A stretch of DNA of 64,000 bases from Alcaligenaceae bacterium (lineage in GTDB: Bacteria; Pseudomonadota; Gammaproteobacteria; Burkholderiales; Burkholderiaceae_B), in NCBI GenBank assembly GCA_013416435.1, contig JACCEN010000006.1, positions 186,001 through 250,000 on the forward strand, written 5' to 3'. Shown one piece after another: positions 11,295-20,558 of this stretch. Within the stretch, counting starts at the first letter, position 1. Each line of letters starts with the position of its first letter. A program made the position numbers and the translations under genes. The notes below the pieces were generated by a model. It did not search any database. It saw only the letters and a program-made list of their open reading frames with translations, and was not told the origin of the DNA.

Positions 11295-14200
11295 ATGGCT
11301 AAATCAACGGAACATCGGCGCCATGGACTGTTTCGAGTTTCCACTACCTTCCTGAAGCTGGCTCTGAAGCTGGTCCTGTTCGCCTATTTCGTGCTTGCCA
11401 TGCTGGTGCTTGCGGGCCGCTATTGGATCCTGCCCAATATCAATGCATGGCGCGAGCCCATTTCAGCGCAATTGTCCTCGGTTCTGCAAATGCAGGTGGA
11501 ACTGGGTGAAATCCGCGCCCAATGGAAAGGGTTGAACCCTAGCTTCGACATCGGAAACGTGATCATCTCGGACGAAGAGCACGGGCGTTTGCTGGCGCTT
11601 CCCGCGGTGCACGGAACGCTCAGCTGGCGCAGTCTGTTTTCCTTCGAGCCCCGGCTGCTGACATTGGCTGCGGACGGCATCGACCTAACCTTGCGGCGCG
11701 ACGGCGAAAAACGCCTGCACTTGCTGGGCCGCTCTTTCGATCCCGATTCCGTGGATGAAACCGATGAAGGAGGGCGCGATGCCTTTTTCAACTGGCTGTT
11801 GGCTCAGCGCAGCATTACCTTGCGCCATGCCACCATACGCTGGATCGACGAGCACAAGGCAGCGCCGCCTCTGGTGCTCGACGATGTGACGCTGATTGTT
11901 CAGAATCAGCGGCGCAATCACCGGTTTTCCTTGACGGCGCAGCCGCCGGCCGCGCTGGGTGGTGCGCTGGATGTCCGCGGACGCTTTTCCAGCAACCCGT
12001 CAGCGCAGGGGCGGCCGTTCCATCTGTCTGAAGGCGAGGGTGAACTGTACGTGAGCGTGGAGAATCTGCGTCCGGCAAGCTGGGCGCCGTGGGTCGAGAT
12101 GCCGCCGCACTTCGGAACCGATCGCTTGTCCACCCGGAACTGGCTGCAGTTTGCCGATGGAAGCATCCATCGCATTGCGTCGGATACATCGGTTGCCGAC
12201 GGCCACTGGTCTTTACCCGACGAAGGCGATGTGCAGGCGAAAGAGCTCCAGCTTTATGTGAACGGATCCTGGGATTCCTATCAAAAGGTGTTTCACGGCC
12301 GGACCGGCATGACGGGAACGATGCAGCCCATAGACTATCGCCTTCGAGCGCGGGGAATGGATATCCGGGCACCGCGGGCATTCGAGCATCATATCGCCAT
12401 CGACCGGGTGGATGCCGAGGGCAGCGTCGAGGAGGCCGACGGTGTTCTCCAGCTGCAGGCGGAATCCTTGCGCGTGCAGAATCAAGACATCGATGCAACG
12501 CTGAGTGGAAGCTGGCGGAAGGGAGGCACCGGGGGGGCGGGCCTGGCCGACATACAGGGACGCATCAGCTGGGCCATGATCGAGGCCATCGACGAATACA
12601 TGCCCAAGACGGTGAATTTCGATGCGCGGGATTGGATGGCCAAGGGACTGCTGGCGGGGAGAATCGAAGACGCCGGCCTCTTGCTCAAGGGCGATCTCGA
12701 GCATTTTCCTTTCGGCGAGCAGCCGGACAAGGGGGATTTCCACATCAAGGGCGGCTATCGTGGCGCAGTCATCGATTATCTGCCGGCTGAAGGCAAGGAG
12801 CCGGGCTGGCCGCGGCTGGCCGATATGGACGGCAATATATCGCTGCATCGCGTCGATTTACGAATTTCCGCCGACCGGGCTGCGATGTTTTCCCGTCCCG
12901 AAACGCCCATCGATCTGAAGGATATCGAGGCGCGCATCTCCAATATCGAAGAGGGTTCCGTTCTTGAAATAAAGGGGCATACCGCAGCAAAAGCGGATGC
13001 CTATCTGGCGCTGGCCAAGCATTCGCCGCTCGGGCAAATGCTCGATGGCCTGCTGGATGAAGCGCGTGCGACCGGCCAATGGGAAGTCCCCCTGTCGCTG
13101 TCCATACCTCTGCTGGACAGCATGAACAGCACCGTGAAGGGAGAGCTCCGTTTTTCCGGCGGCGAGTTTCAACCCATGCCCGAAATGCCCGCCTTCAGGC
13201 GGCTCAATGGCGCGCTGTCCTTCACTGAAAGCGAAATCACGGCGTCGGGCCTCAAGGGCGAGTTTCTGGGCGGGCCGGTCGCCGTCGCGGGCGGTGTCGG
13301 CGGCAACGCCAAAGGCCTGGCATTCCGTGGTAAATCGACCGCCGGCGCGCTTCAGAAGTATGTCGGGCTCGAGGGAATGAAGCGCCTGACCGGCGATTTT
13401 GCGTATGACGCCACGCTGCAGCGGGACAAGGCCGGTGGTTTTTCCCTGGCGGTGAATTCCGACATGCAAGGCTTGGCGCTGGATTTTCCGCCGCCACTGG
13501 GCAAGCCCGCGGGGCGGGCCATGCCCCTGCGGGCAAGCTGGAGCCGCCTGGATGCCGAGAAAAGCATGGGGCTCAGGCTCACGCTGGGCAGCGATATCGA
13601 TGCCTTGTTCCTGCATCGCCAGCAAGGCAAGAGTCCCAGCTACTTCCATGCCGGTTTCCTCGGCCTTCAGCAGAAGGTTCAGATGCCGGCCCAGGGCCTG
13701 GCGCTGGATCTCAATTATCCCGTCGTCGATCTCGATGCCTGGCACCAGGTCGCACAGGATTTTTCCGCGCCGCCGACCACCGCGGGGAATCAGGGCCGGG
13801 AGCGTCCTTTATTGCCGGACCTGACTCAGTTGAGGCTGCAGTCCGCGCAGCTGCGCGTGCAAGGGCTTACGCTGGATGAATTGACGTTCACCGCGCGCCA
13901 GCCCGAGCCGCAGCAGTGGCGCGTCGATGTCAGCTCCTCGCAGACCGCCGGGACGCTGTTCTGGAAGGAAGCTCAAGGACGGATCGCCGGCCGTGTGGAT
14001 GCCAATTTCGACCGCTTGTCATTGGGGGCGGACGGCGAGGAGGATGAAGCCGGCAAGGATGGCGACGACAGCCTCCAGGTTGACGAGGACTTCGACATTC
14101 CGGCCATCAATCTGCGCGTCAAGGATCTGCGCCTGTATGGCCGGCGGGTAGGCTCGCTTTCCCTGGTCGGCGTGAACCAGTCCAGGGGCAAGCTCTGGCG

Positions 14201-14978
14201 CCTGGATGAAATGAAAGTGTCAAGCCCGCATGCCGTGTTGGATGGCAGCGGGCTGTGGCGCCTGAGCGGGCCGCAGCGCGGATTGGAACTGGATGCGCAG
14301 GTCACCGTCAAGGACCTGGGCGGCTACCTGGAACAGCTGGGCCTGAAAGACGCGATGAAATCCGGGCAGGGCACGATCACCGGAAATCTGCAATGGCGGA
14401 ACATGCCCTGGGATTTCAGCAAGGCGGACTTGAACGGCGACATCGAGTTCAAGCTCGAAAAGGGGCGGTTCGGCTCCGTCAATTCCTATTCCGCGCGCTT
14501 GCTGGAGTTGCTGTCGCTGCAGTCGCTGCGCCGGCTGGCCCGTCTGGACCTGAACCCGGGCGGCCTCACCAAAGAAGGGTTTCCCTACGACGACTTGCGA
14601 GGCACCGTCGAGATGCGCCAGGGAGTCATGAGCACGCGCGACTACCGGGTGATCGGACCGGTCGGCACCATCGTCATGGACGGCAAGGTGAATCTGATCG
14701 ATGAGCAGATGAATCTGCAGGCGGTCGTGATTCCCAAGCTGGACGTCAGCGGCGCGGCCATCGCGGCGGGCATCGCGGTCAATCCGGTGGTCGGCCTGGG
14801 CGCATTCCTGACCCAGTGGCTGCTGCAGGCGCCCTTGGCCAAGGCGATGACGGTTCAGTATGAGGTGTCCGGCTCATGGAAAGACCCCCGGATACGGGAG
14901 ATCGGCGGCCCGGACGCCATACGGGGCTCGACAGCCGGCGGGTCGGCTAACGGCAACGAGGAGCATATCGCTCATTGA
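11295..14978 (+). CDS. yhdP: YhdP-family AsmA-like envelope lipid-transport protein
   Basis: 1,227-residue protein of the YhdP/TIGR02099 family. A single N-terminal transmembrane anchor ([20 protein letters not shown], about residues 21-40) is followed by a very long periplasmic beta-rich body, and the AsmA-like C-terminal region ([20 protein letters not shown] onward, then [20 protein letters not shown]). In enterobacteria YhdP, TamB and YdbH together move phospholipids to the outer membrane; that role is inferred from the family. It is divergent from glnE with 109 bases between starts, and ends just before a repeat array. A stretch near residues 914-932 is Asp/Glu-rich. Confidence 0.92.
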   Translation: MAKSTEHRRHGLFRVSTTFLKLALKLVLFAYFVLAMLVLAGRYWILPNINAWREPISAQLSSVLQMQVELGEIRAQWKGLNPSFDIGNVIISDEEHGRLLALPAVHGTLSWRSLFSFEPRLLTLAADGIDLTLRRDGEKRLHLLGRSFDPDSVDETDEGGRDAFFNWLLAQRSITLRHATIRWIDEHKAAPPLVLDDVTLIVQNQRRNHRFSLTAQPPAALGGALDVRGRFSSNPSAQGRPFHLSEGEGELYVSVENLRPASWAPWVEMPPHFGTDRLSTRNWLQFADGSIHRIASDTSVADGHWSLPDEGDVQAKELQLYVNGSWDSYQKVFHGRTGMTGTMQPIDYRLRARGMDIRAPRAFEHHIAIDRVDAEGSVEEADGVLQLQAESLRVQNQDIDATLSGSWRKGGTGGAGLADIQGRISWAMIEAIDEYMPKTVNFDARDWMAKGLLAGRIEDAGLLLKGDLEHFPFGEQPDKGDFHIKGGYRGAVIDYLPAEGKEPGWPRLADMDGNISLHRVDLRISADRAAMFSRPETPIDLKDIEARISNIEEGSVLEIKGHTAAKADAYLALAKHSPLGQMLDGLLDEARATGQWEVPLSLSIPLLDSMNSTVKGELRFSGGEFQPMPEMPAFRRLNGALSFTESEITASGLKGEFLGGPVAVAGGVGGNAKGLAFRGKSTAGALQKYVGLEGMKRLTGDFAYDATLQRDKAGGFSLAVNSDMQGLALDFPPPLGKPAGRAMPLRASWSRLDAEKSMGLRLTLGSDIDALFLHRQQGKSPSYFHAGFLGLQQKVQMPAQGLALDLNYPVVDLDAWHQVAQDFSAPPTTAGNQGRERPLLPDLTQLRLQSAQLRVQGLTLDELTFTARQPEPQQWRVDVSSSQTAGTLFWKEAQGRIAGRVDANFDRLSLGADGEEDEAGKDGDDSLQVDEDFDIPAINLRVKDLRLYGRRVGSLSLVGVNQSRGKLWRLDEMKVSSPHAVLDGSGLWRLSGPQRGLELDAQVTVKDLGGYLEQLGLKDAMKSGQGTITGNLQWRNMPWDFSKADLNGDIEFKLEKGRFGSVNSYSARLLELLSLQSLRRLARLDLNPGGLTKEGFPYDDLRGTVEMRQGVMSTRDYRVIGPVGTIVMDGKVNLIDEQMNLQAVVIPKLDVSGAAIAAGIAVNPVVGLGAFLTQWLLQAPLAKAMTVQYEVSGSWKDPRIREIGGPDAIRGSTAGGSANGNEEHIAH

Positions 14979-14981
14979 TGA

Positions 14982-15176
14982 GGGGTCAGACCCCGAATGG
15001 GGTCTGACCCCCTGAAAAGAACCAGCAACGCAGCAAGGGGTCAGACCCCGCACGGGGTCTGACCCCAGAAAAAGCGCCGGGACTTGCAGTGGGGTCAGAC
15101 CCCGTACGGGGTCTGACCCCTTTGAAAAGAACCAGCAATTCAGCAAGGGGTCAGACCCCATTCGGGGTCTGACCCC
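14982..15176. repeat. Array of four nested-palindrome repeats, yhdP-gdhA intergenic
   Basis: Units at 14982-15011 (spacer GAAT), 15037-15066 (GCAC), 15091-15120 (GTAC) and 15147-15176 (ATTC), each with arms GGGGTCAGACCCC and GGGGTCTGACCCC. The DNA between units 1-2 and between units 3-4 is nearly identical: TGAAAAGAACCAGCAA, two variable bases, then CAGCAAGGGG, at 15013 and 15123, a shift of 110 bases. The array therefore arose by duplication of a unit-spacer-unit block, with the four-base spacers since diverged. It separates convergent yhdP and gdhA. Confidence 0.95.
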
Positions 15177-15178
15177 AC

Positions 15179-15209
15179 AAAAAAAAAGCCGGCGGGGTCG
15201 CCGGCTTTT
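15179..15209 (-). terminator. Rho-independent terminator of gdhA
   Basis: GCCGGCG, loop GGGT, CGCCGGC with flanking A-run on the plus strand, which reads as a GC-rich hairpin followed by a run of nine or more T on the minus strand. It lies 17 bases beyond the gdhA stop. T/A tracts on both sides make it usable from yhdP too, though the tract on that side is short. Confidence 0.88.
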
Positions 15210-15225
15210 CAGGAGTGGGGGTAAA

Positions 15226-16569
15226 TCAATATACGCCTTGCTGCAGCATGGCGTCGGCCACTTTGACGAAGCCGGCGATGTTGGCACCATTGACATAGTT
15301 GACGGTTCTCCCTTCTTCGCTGCCGTGACGCACACAATTCTCGTGGATGTCGCGCATGATGGCGTGCAGCTTGGTGTCCACTTGGTCGCGCGTCCATTGC
15401 AACCGTTGTGCGTTCTGACTCATTTCCAGGCCCGATACCGCCACGCCGCCGGCGTTGCTGGCCTTGCCGGGCGCATACAGGATCTTGGCCTCGATGAAAG
15501 CGTCGACCGCATCCAGGCTGGTGGGCATGTTGGCGCCTTCGGCCACGCAACGCACGCCGTTCTTGATGAGGGTCCGGGCGTCTTCGAGCTCGAGTTCGTT
15601 CTGGGTGGCGCAAGGCAGCGCGACATCGACCGGCACATGCCAGGGCCGCTTGCCGGCTTCGTACACCAGGTTGAAGCGTTGGGCATAGGTTTCGACCCGG
15701 CCGCGCTCTTCGTTCTTCAGGCGTATGAGTTCGTTCAGCTTTTCCTGCGTGAAGCCGGCCTTGTCCACCACGGTGCCGTGCGAATCGGAGACCGTGACGA
15801 CCTTGGCGCCCAGTTGCAGGCATTTCTGTATGGCGTATTGCGCCACGTTGCCCGAGCCGGACACCGATACGGTCAGGCCTTCGATCGACTGGTTCGCGTG
15901 CTTGAGCATTTCTTCCGCGAAATACACCGTGCCGTAGCCGGTGGCTTCGGGGCGGATGAGGCTGCCGCCGAAGGTGAGGCCCTTGCCGGTGAACACGCTG
16001 CTTGCCGAGTTCGACAGTTTCTTCATCATGCCCGCCATGAAACCGACTTCACGCGCACCGACGCCGATGTCGCCCGCGGGGACATCGGTATCGGGACCCA
16101 GGTGGCGGTAGAGTTCGATCATGAGGGCTTGACAGAAGCGCATGACCTCGGCGTCGGACTTGCCCTTGGGGTCGAAGTCGGATCCGCCTTTGCCGCCGCC
16201 CATGGGCAAGGTGGTGAGGGCGTTCTTGAAGGTCTGCTCGAAAGCCAGGAACTTGAGGATGGAAAGGTTGACCGAGGGGTGGAAGCGCATGCCGCCCTTG
16301 AAGGGGCCTATGGCCGAGCTGTGCTGTATGCGGAAACCGCGATTCACTTGTACTTTGCCTTGGTCATCGACCCAGGAAATACGGAACTGGATGGCGCGCT
16401 CGGGTTCGACCAAGCGCTCCAGCAAGCCTTGATCGGCGTATTGGGGGTTACGCTCGATGAAAGGCCACAAACTATTCATTACCTCTTTGACGGCTTGCAT
16501 GAACTCGGGTTGGTGCGGGTCCCGGGCGCGGATCTGGTCAAGAAATCGGTCTAGTGTAGGTAGTGTCAT
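15226..16569 (-). CDS. gdhA: NADP-specific glutamate dehydrogenase
   Basis: 447 residues, the same length as E. coli GdhA, and closely collinear with it. The substrate-binding core IGPFKGGMRFHPSVN and the MGGGKGGSDFDPKGKS block with catalytic lysine are intact; the Rossmann fold shows SVSGSGNVAQYA. It aminates 2-oxoglutarate with NADPH and ammonium. The ATG at 16569 (MTLPTLDRFLDQI) aligns with the E. coli start; an open extension upstream is non-coding in character. Same strand as rho but separated by 149 bases with a hairpin, so probably its own transcript. An intrinsic terminator follows. Confidence 0.97.
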   Translation of the reverse strand: MTLPTLDRFLDQIRARDPHQPEFMQAVKEVMNSLWPFIERNPQYADQGLLERLVEPERAIQFRISWVDDQGKVQVNRGFRIQHSSAIGPFKGGMRFHPSVNLSILKFLAFEQTFKNALTTLPMGGGKGGSDFDPKGKSDAEVMRFCQALMIELYRHLGPDTDVPAGDIGVGAREVGFMAGMMKKLSNSASSVFTGKGLTFGGSLIRPEATGYGTVYFAEEMLKHANQSIEGLTVSVSGSGNVAQYAIQKCLQLGAKVVTVSDSHGTVVDKAGFTQEKLNELIRLKNEERGRVETYAQRFNLVYEAGKRPWHVPVDVALPCATQNELELEDARTLIKNGVRCVAEGANMPTSLDAVDAFIEAKILYAPGKASNAGGVAVSGLEMSQNAQRLQWTRDQVDTKLHAIMRDIHENCVRHGSEEGRTVNYVNGANIAGFVKVADAMLQQGVY

Positions 16570-16677
16570 CGAGAAGTGCTCTGTGTTGCGTACTGAGTAA
16601 GCAGGACTCAGCGGGATTAAAGTGGCGCGCTGTGAGTCGGCATAGTTGCTTATGTCGATTACGGATGCATCACGCAA

Positions 16678-16703
16678 GTAAGCCTCTCGTGTGAGAGGCT
16701 TAC
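16678..16703 (-). terminator. Perfect hairpin downstream of rho
   Basis: GTAAGCCTCTC, loop GTGT, GAGAGGCTTAC: an 11-bp perfect stem 15 bases past the rho stop. On the minus strand it is followed by TTGCG, so there is no U-run; it may act as a 3'-end stabiliser or weak terminator. Confidence 0.5.
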
Positions 16704-16718
16704 AAGGTGTTCAGCCGC

Positions 16719-17975
16719 TTATTTCTTCATCATGTCGAAGAATTCGGAGTTTGTTTTGGTTGCGCGAATCTTATCCAAAATGAACTCCATGGCTTCGATT
16801 TCGTCCATGTCGTGTATGAACTTCCTGAGTACCCAGACCTTTTGTAGAAGCTCTGGCTTGATGAGCAGTTCTTCGCGGCGTGTGCCCGACTTATTGAGAT
16901 TGATAGCGGGGTAGACGCGTTTTTCGGCCAGCCGGCGCTCGAGGTGGACCTCGCTGTTGCCGGTGCCTTTGAATTCTTCGTAGATCACTTCATCCATGCG
17001 GCTGCCGGTTTCGACCAGGGCGGTGCCGATGATGGTGAGGGAGCCGCCTTCTTCGACGTTGCGCGCGGCGCCGAAGAAGCGCTTGGGACGCTGCAGGGCG
17101 TTGGCGTCGACGCCGCCCGTCAGGACTTTGCCCGAGGCGGGCACGACCGTATTGTAGGCGCGGGCCAGCCGCGTGATGGAGTCGAGCAGGATGACGACGT
17201 CTTTCTTGAGCTCGACCAGCCGCTTGGCTTTTTCGATGACCATCTCGGCCACCTGGACGTGGCGGGTGGCGGGTTCATCGAAGGTGGAGGCGACGACCTC
17301 GCCGCGCACCGTGCGCTGCATTTCAGTGACTTCTTCCGGACGCTCGTCGACCAGCAGGACGATCATTACGGCGTCGGGATAATTGGTGGAGATGGCATGC
17401 GCGATGTGTTGCATCATCACGGTCTTGCCCGATTTGGGGCTGGCCACGATGAGGGCGCGCTGGCCTTTGCCCAGCGGCGCGAAGATGTCGAGGATGCGTC
17501 CGGTGACGTTCTCTTCGCTCTTGATGTCGCGCTCGAGTGTCATGACCTCGTCCGGATGGAGCGGCGTGAGGTTCTCGAACATGATGCGATGCTTGATGGC
17601 CTCGGGCTGCATGCCGTTGACCTTGTCGACCTTGACCAGGGCGAAATAGCGTTCGCCGTCCTTGGGCGTGCGGACTTCCCCTTCGATGGAGTCGCCGGTA
17701 TGCAGGTTGAAGCGGCGGATCTGTGACGGCGAGATATAGATGTCGTCGGTGCTGGCCAGATAGGAGGTATCGGGCGAGCGCAGAAAGCCGAAGCCGTCGG
17801 GCAGCACTTCAAGGACGCCATCACCGAAGATCTGCTCGCCCTGCTTGGCACGCCGTTTCATGATGGCGAACATCAGCTCCTGCTTGCGCAGACGGCTAGC
17901 GTTGTCGATTTCTAGCTCTGCGGCCATTTCCAGCAGCTTTGAAACGTGCTGTGTTTTTAATTCGGTGAGATGCAT
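16719..17975 (-). CDS. rho: Transcription termination factor Rho
   Basis: 418-residue hexameric RNA helicase. N-terminal helical domain ([18 protein letters not shown]), cold-shock-like RNA-binding domain ([15 protein letters not shown], with [11 protein letters not shown]), and the RecA-type motor with Walker A ASPKSGKT, Walker [17 protein letters not shown] and the Q/R-loop region. Length is standard (E. coli 419). It follows trxA on the same strand, the widespread trxA-rho arrangement, with 76 bases between them. Confidence 0.98.
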   Translation of the reverse strand: MHLTELKTQHVSKLLEMAAELEIDNASRLRKQELMFAIMKRRAKQGEQIFGDGVLEVLPDGFGFLRSPDTSYLASTDDIYISPSQIRRFNLHTGDSIEGEVRTPKDGERYFALVKVDKVNGMQPEAIKHRIMFENLTPLHPDEVMTLERDIKSEENVTGRILDIFAPLGKGQRALIVASPKSGKTVMMQHIAHAISTNYPDAVMIVLLVDERPEEVTEMQRTVRGEVVASTFDEPATRHVQVAEMVIEKAKRLVELKKDVVILLDSITRLARAYNTVVPASGKVLTGGVDANALQRPKRFFGAARNVEEGGSLTIIGTALVETGSRMDEVIYEEFKGTGNSEVHLERRLAEKRVYPAINLNKSGTRREELLIKPELLQKVWVLRKFIHDMDEIEAMEFILDKIRATKTNSEFFDMMKK

Positions 17976-18051
17976 GTGAGGAGAGAAGGGGGTATTTGCA
18001 AGGTCGTGGCGAGCCAGAGTAGGCTCGCGCGCAAAACGATTTATGTCAGGA

Positions 18052-18378
18052 TTACAGGGATTCGTCCAGGAACGCGCTCAGTTGAGACTTGGACAATGCG
18101 CCTACCTTGGTTGCAGCGGGTTTGCCGTCTTTGAACAACATCAGGGTGGGTATGCCGCGAATGCCGAACTTGGCGGCGGTTTCGGGGTTTTCATCTACAT
18201 TGACTTTGGCAATAATAACACGGCCTTCATACTGCCTGGAGGCTTCATCGAGCAAAGGCGCGATCATCTTGCAGGGGCCACACCAGGCGGCCCAATAGTC
18301 GACCAGCACGGGCAGATCGGAATTGATGACGTCGGCGTCAAAGGACGCGTCGCTCACGTGTTTGATGGATTCGCTCAT
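18052..18378 (-). CDS. trxA: Thioredoxin 1
   Basis: 108 residues with the active site WCGPC (residues 32-36), conserved cis-proline loop [14 protein letters not shown] and the normal length for cytosolic thioredoxin. The start at 18378 ([10 protein letters not shown]) matches homologues. The bases directly before the ATG are T-rich on the coding strand, and no Shine-Dalgarno is seen, which is unusual for such an abundant protein. A plausible promoter lies just upstream (18413-18442). The divergent neighbour is parE; rho follows downstream. Confidence 0.97.
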   Translation of the reverse strand: MSESIKHVSDASFDADVINSDLPVLVDYWAAWCGPCKMIAPLLDEASRQYEGRVIIAKVNVDENPETAAKFGIRGIPTLMLFKDGKPAATKVGALSKSQLSAFLDESL

Positions 18379-18412
18379 GATAAAAAAGAAAAAAGAAGAT
18401 CGGGATCTGAAA

Positions 18413-18442
18413 ACTATACGGGAATGCAAGCAAACCGCACAA
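18413..18442 (-). promoter_or_regulatory. Putative trxA promoter
   Basis: On the minus strand TTGTGC (plus 18437-18442), 18-base spacer, TATAGT (plus 18413-18418): four and five matches to the sigma-70 hexamers. Start near 18406 would leave about 28 bases of leader. Confidence 0.5.
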
Positions 18443-18578
18443 TGTATTCTATTAATTGTGAGTGATCGTTTGTTGCTGGATTCTGACAAGCATACCACTG
18501 TCGTGCCGTGTTTGGTGGGTTCGCGGACGCCCAGTAGTCCGTAAAATACCCCCTCTTTACAGAACATTCGAGACTAAA

Positions 18579-20540
18579 TTGGCTATACCACGCTACGACG
18601 AAGCATCCATCCGGGTCCTGAAGGGCCTGGAACCGGTGCGGCAACGGCCGGGCATGTACACCCGCACCGACAATCCCTTGCACATACTCCAAGAGGTCAT
18701 CGACAACGCGGCCGACGAGGCACTGGCGGGGTTCGGCCAGCACATCAAGGTAACGCTGCATACCGACGGAAGCGTTACGGTGGAGGACGACGGGCGGGGC
18801 ATTCCCGTGGGCCTGCATCCCGAAGAGAACGCGCCGGTGGTCGAACTCGTCTTCACACGCCTGCACGCGGGCGGGAAATTCGATAAGAAAGACGGCGGCG
18901 CCTATGCGTTTTCGGGGGGGCTGCATGGCGTGGGGGTGTCGGTCACCAATGCGCTGTCCAAGCGCCTCGAGGTGCGGATCTGGCGCGACGGTGAAACGCA
19001 CGAACTCGTGTTTGCGGGCGGCGAGGTGCAAGAGCCGCTGCGCATGATCGAGCCGGCGGCCCGGCGCAAGACGGGGACCCGGGTCCGCGTGTGGCCGGAC
19101 CCCAGTTATTTCGATAGCGCAGCAGTGCCGCTTGCCGACCTGATACACGTCTTGCGGAGCAAGGCGGTCCTGCTCAATGACGTCAAGGTCACGCTGACCA
19201 TCGAAAAGACCGGCGAAGTGCGCGAATGGCAGTATCGCGACGGCCTGCGCGGCTATCTCGAAGAGGCGCTGGACGGAGCCGAGAAGATCATTCCGGTATT
19301 CGAGGGCAAGCAGTACGCCGCCGAGGACGACGAATCCTTCGCTTTGGGAGAAGGCGCCCACTGGGCGGTCGCCTGGACGGTCGAAGGACTGGTGTTGCGG
19401 GAATCCTACGTCAATCTCATCTCCACCACCGCGGGCGGCACCCATGAATCAGGCCTGCGCGAGGGCCTGTTCAATGCGGTCAAGACGTTCGCGGAGCTGC
19501 ACAGCCTCATTCCCAAAGGGATCAAGCTCCTGCCCGAAGACGTCTTTGCGCGCGCCAGCTTTGTATTGTCGGCCAAGGTGCTCGACCCGCAATTCCAAGG
19601 ACAGATCAAGGAGCGCCTCAACAGCCGGGATGCGGTCCGGCTGGTCAGCGGCTTCGTCAAGAACGCGCTCGATCTCTGGCTGAGCGCACACGTCGAATAT
19701 GGCAAGAAGCTCGCCGAGACGGCGATTCGCCAGGCACAGGCGCGCGCACGTTCGCTGCAGAAAGTCGAGAAGCGCAAGAGTTCGGGGGTCGCGGTGCTGC
19801 CCGGCAAGCTCACGGATTGCGAATCCAGCGACGTGGCGCGCACTGAAATTTTCCTGGTGGAGGGCGATTCCGCCGGCGGTTCCGCCAAGATGGGGCGCGA
19901 CAAGGAATTCCAGGCCGTGCTGCCTTTGCGCGGCAAGGTGCTCAATTCGTGGGAGGTCGACAGGGAGCGCCTGTTCGCCAACAACGAGATCCACGACATT
20001 TCGGTGGCGATCGGCGTGGATCCCCACGGTCCGGCCGACACGCCGGACCTGTCCGGCCTGCGCTATGGCCGGATCTGCATCCTGTCGGACGCCGATGTCG
20101 ACGGTTCGCACATACAGGTGCTCTTGCTCACCTTGTTCTTCCGGCACTTTCCGAAGCTTGTCGAAGCAGGGAATGTCTACGTGGCGCGGCCACCGCTGTT
20201 TCGCGTGGATATCCCGGCGGCGGGCAAGCGGCCCGCCCGCAAGGTGTACTGCCTGGACCAGGGCGAACTGGACGTGGTGCAAGAGAAGTTGCGCACCGAA
20301 GGGCTGCGCGAAGGCTCGTGGAGCATCAGCCGATTCAAGGGCCTGGGCGAAATGAGCGCCGAGCAGCTTTGGGACACCACCATGAATCCCGACACGCGCC
20401 GCCTGATGCAGGTGGGCTACGGCGCATTGGACTCCGCAGCAACGACCAAGATGTTCGACATGCTCATGGGCAAGGGCGAATCGGCGCACCGGCGGAGCTG
20501 GCTGGAAGAAAAAGGCAATCTGGCCGAGGTCGACGTTTAA
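18579..20540 (+). CDS. parE: DNA topoisomerase IV subunit B
   Basis: 653-residue ATPase subunit of topoisomerase IV, which decatenates replicated chromosomes with ParC. GHKL ATP-binding features: EVIDNAADEALAG, DDGRGIPV and GGLHGVGVSVTNALS; the TOPRIM domain has EGDSAGGSAKMGRDKEFQ and LSDADVDGSHI. The N-terminus is best read as a TTG at 18579 (LAIPRYDEASIRVLKGLEP), because homologues begin a few residues before YDEASIRVL and no ATG exists in frame there; the next in-frame ATG upstream (18462) would add an implausible peptide. parC follows 18 bases later. Confidence 0.95.
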   Translation: MAIPRYDEASIRVLKGLEPVRQRPGMYTRTDNPLHILQEVIDNAADEALAGFGQHIKVTLHTDGSVTVEDDGRGIPVGLHPEENAPVVELVFTRLHAGGKFDKKDGGAYAFSGGLHGVGVSVTNALSKRLEVRIWRDGETHELVFAGGEVQEPLRMIEPAARRKTGTRVRVWPDPSYFDSAAVPLADLIHVLRSKAVLLNDVKVTLTIEKTGEVREWQYRDGLRGYLEEALDGAEKIIPVFEGKQYAAEDDESFALGEGAHWAVAWTVEGLVLRESYVNLISTTAGGTHESGLREGLFNAVKTFAELHSLIPKGIKLLPEDVFARASFVLSAKVLDPQFQGQIKERLNSRDAVRLVSGFVKNALDLWLSAHVEYGKKLAETAIRQAQARARSLQKVEKRKSSGVAVLPGKLTDCESSDVARTEIFLVEGDSAGGSAKMGRDKEFQAVLPLRGKVLNSWEVDRERLFANNEIHDISVAIGVDPHGPADTPDLSGLRYGRICILSDADVDGSHIQVLLLTLFFRHFPKLVEAGNVYVARPPLFRVDIPAAGKRPARKVYCLDQGELDVVQEKLRTEGLREGSWSISRFKGLGEMSAEQLWDTTMNPDTRRLMQVGYGALDSAATTKMFDMLMGKGESAHRRSWLEEKGNLAEVDV

Positions 20541-20558
20541 CCGCTACCGAGATGGAAA

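Noticed and set aside
14982-15176. CRISPR array
   Set aside because: Repeats are palindromic and regularly paired, the inter-unit DNA is duplicated rather than unique, and no cas genes are present.
18462-18578. ATG start for parE at 18462
   Set aside because: It would add 39 residues of non-conserved sequence overlapping the divergent trxA promoter region; homologues begin near the TTG at 18579.
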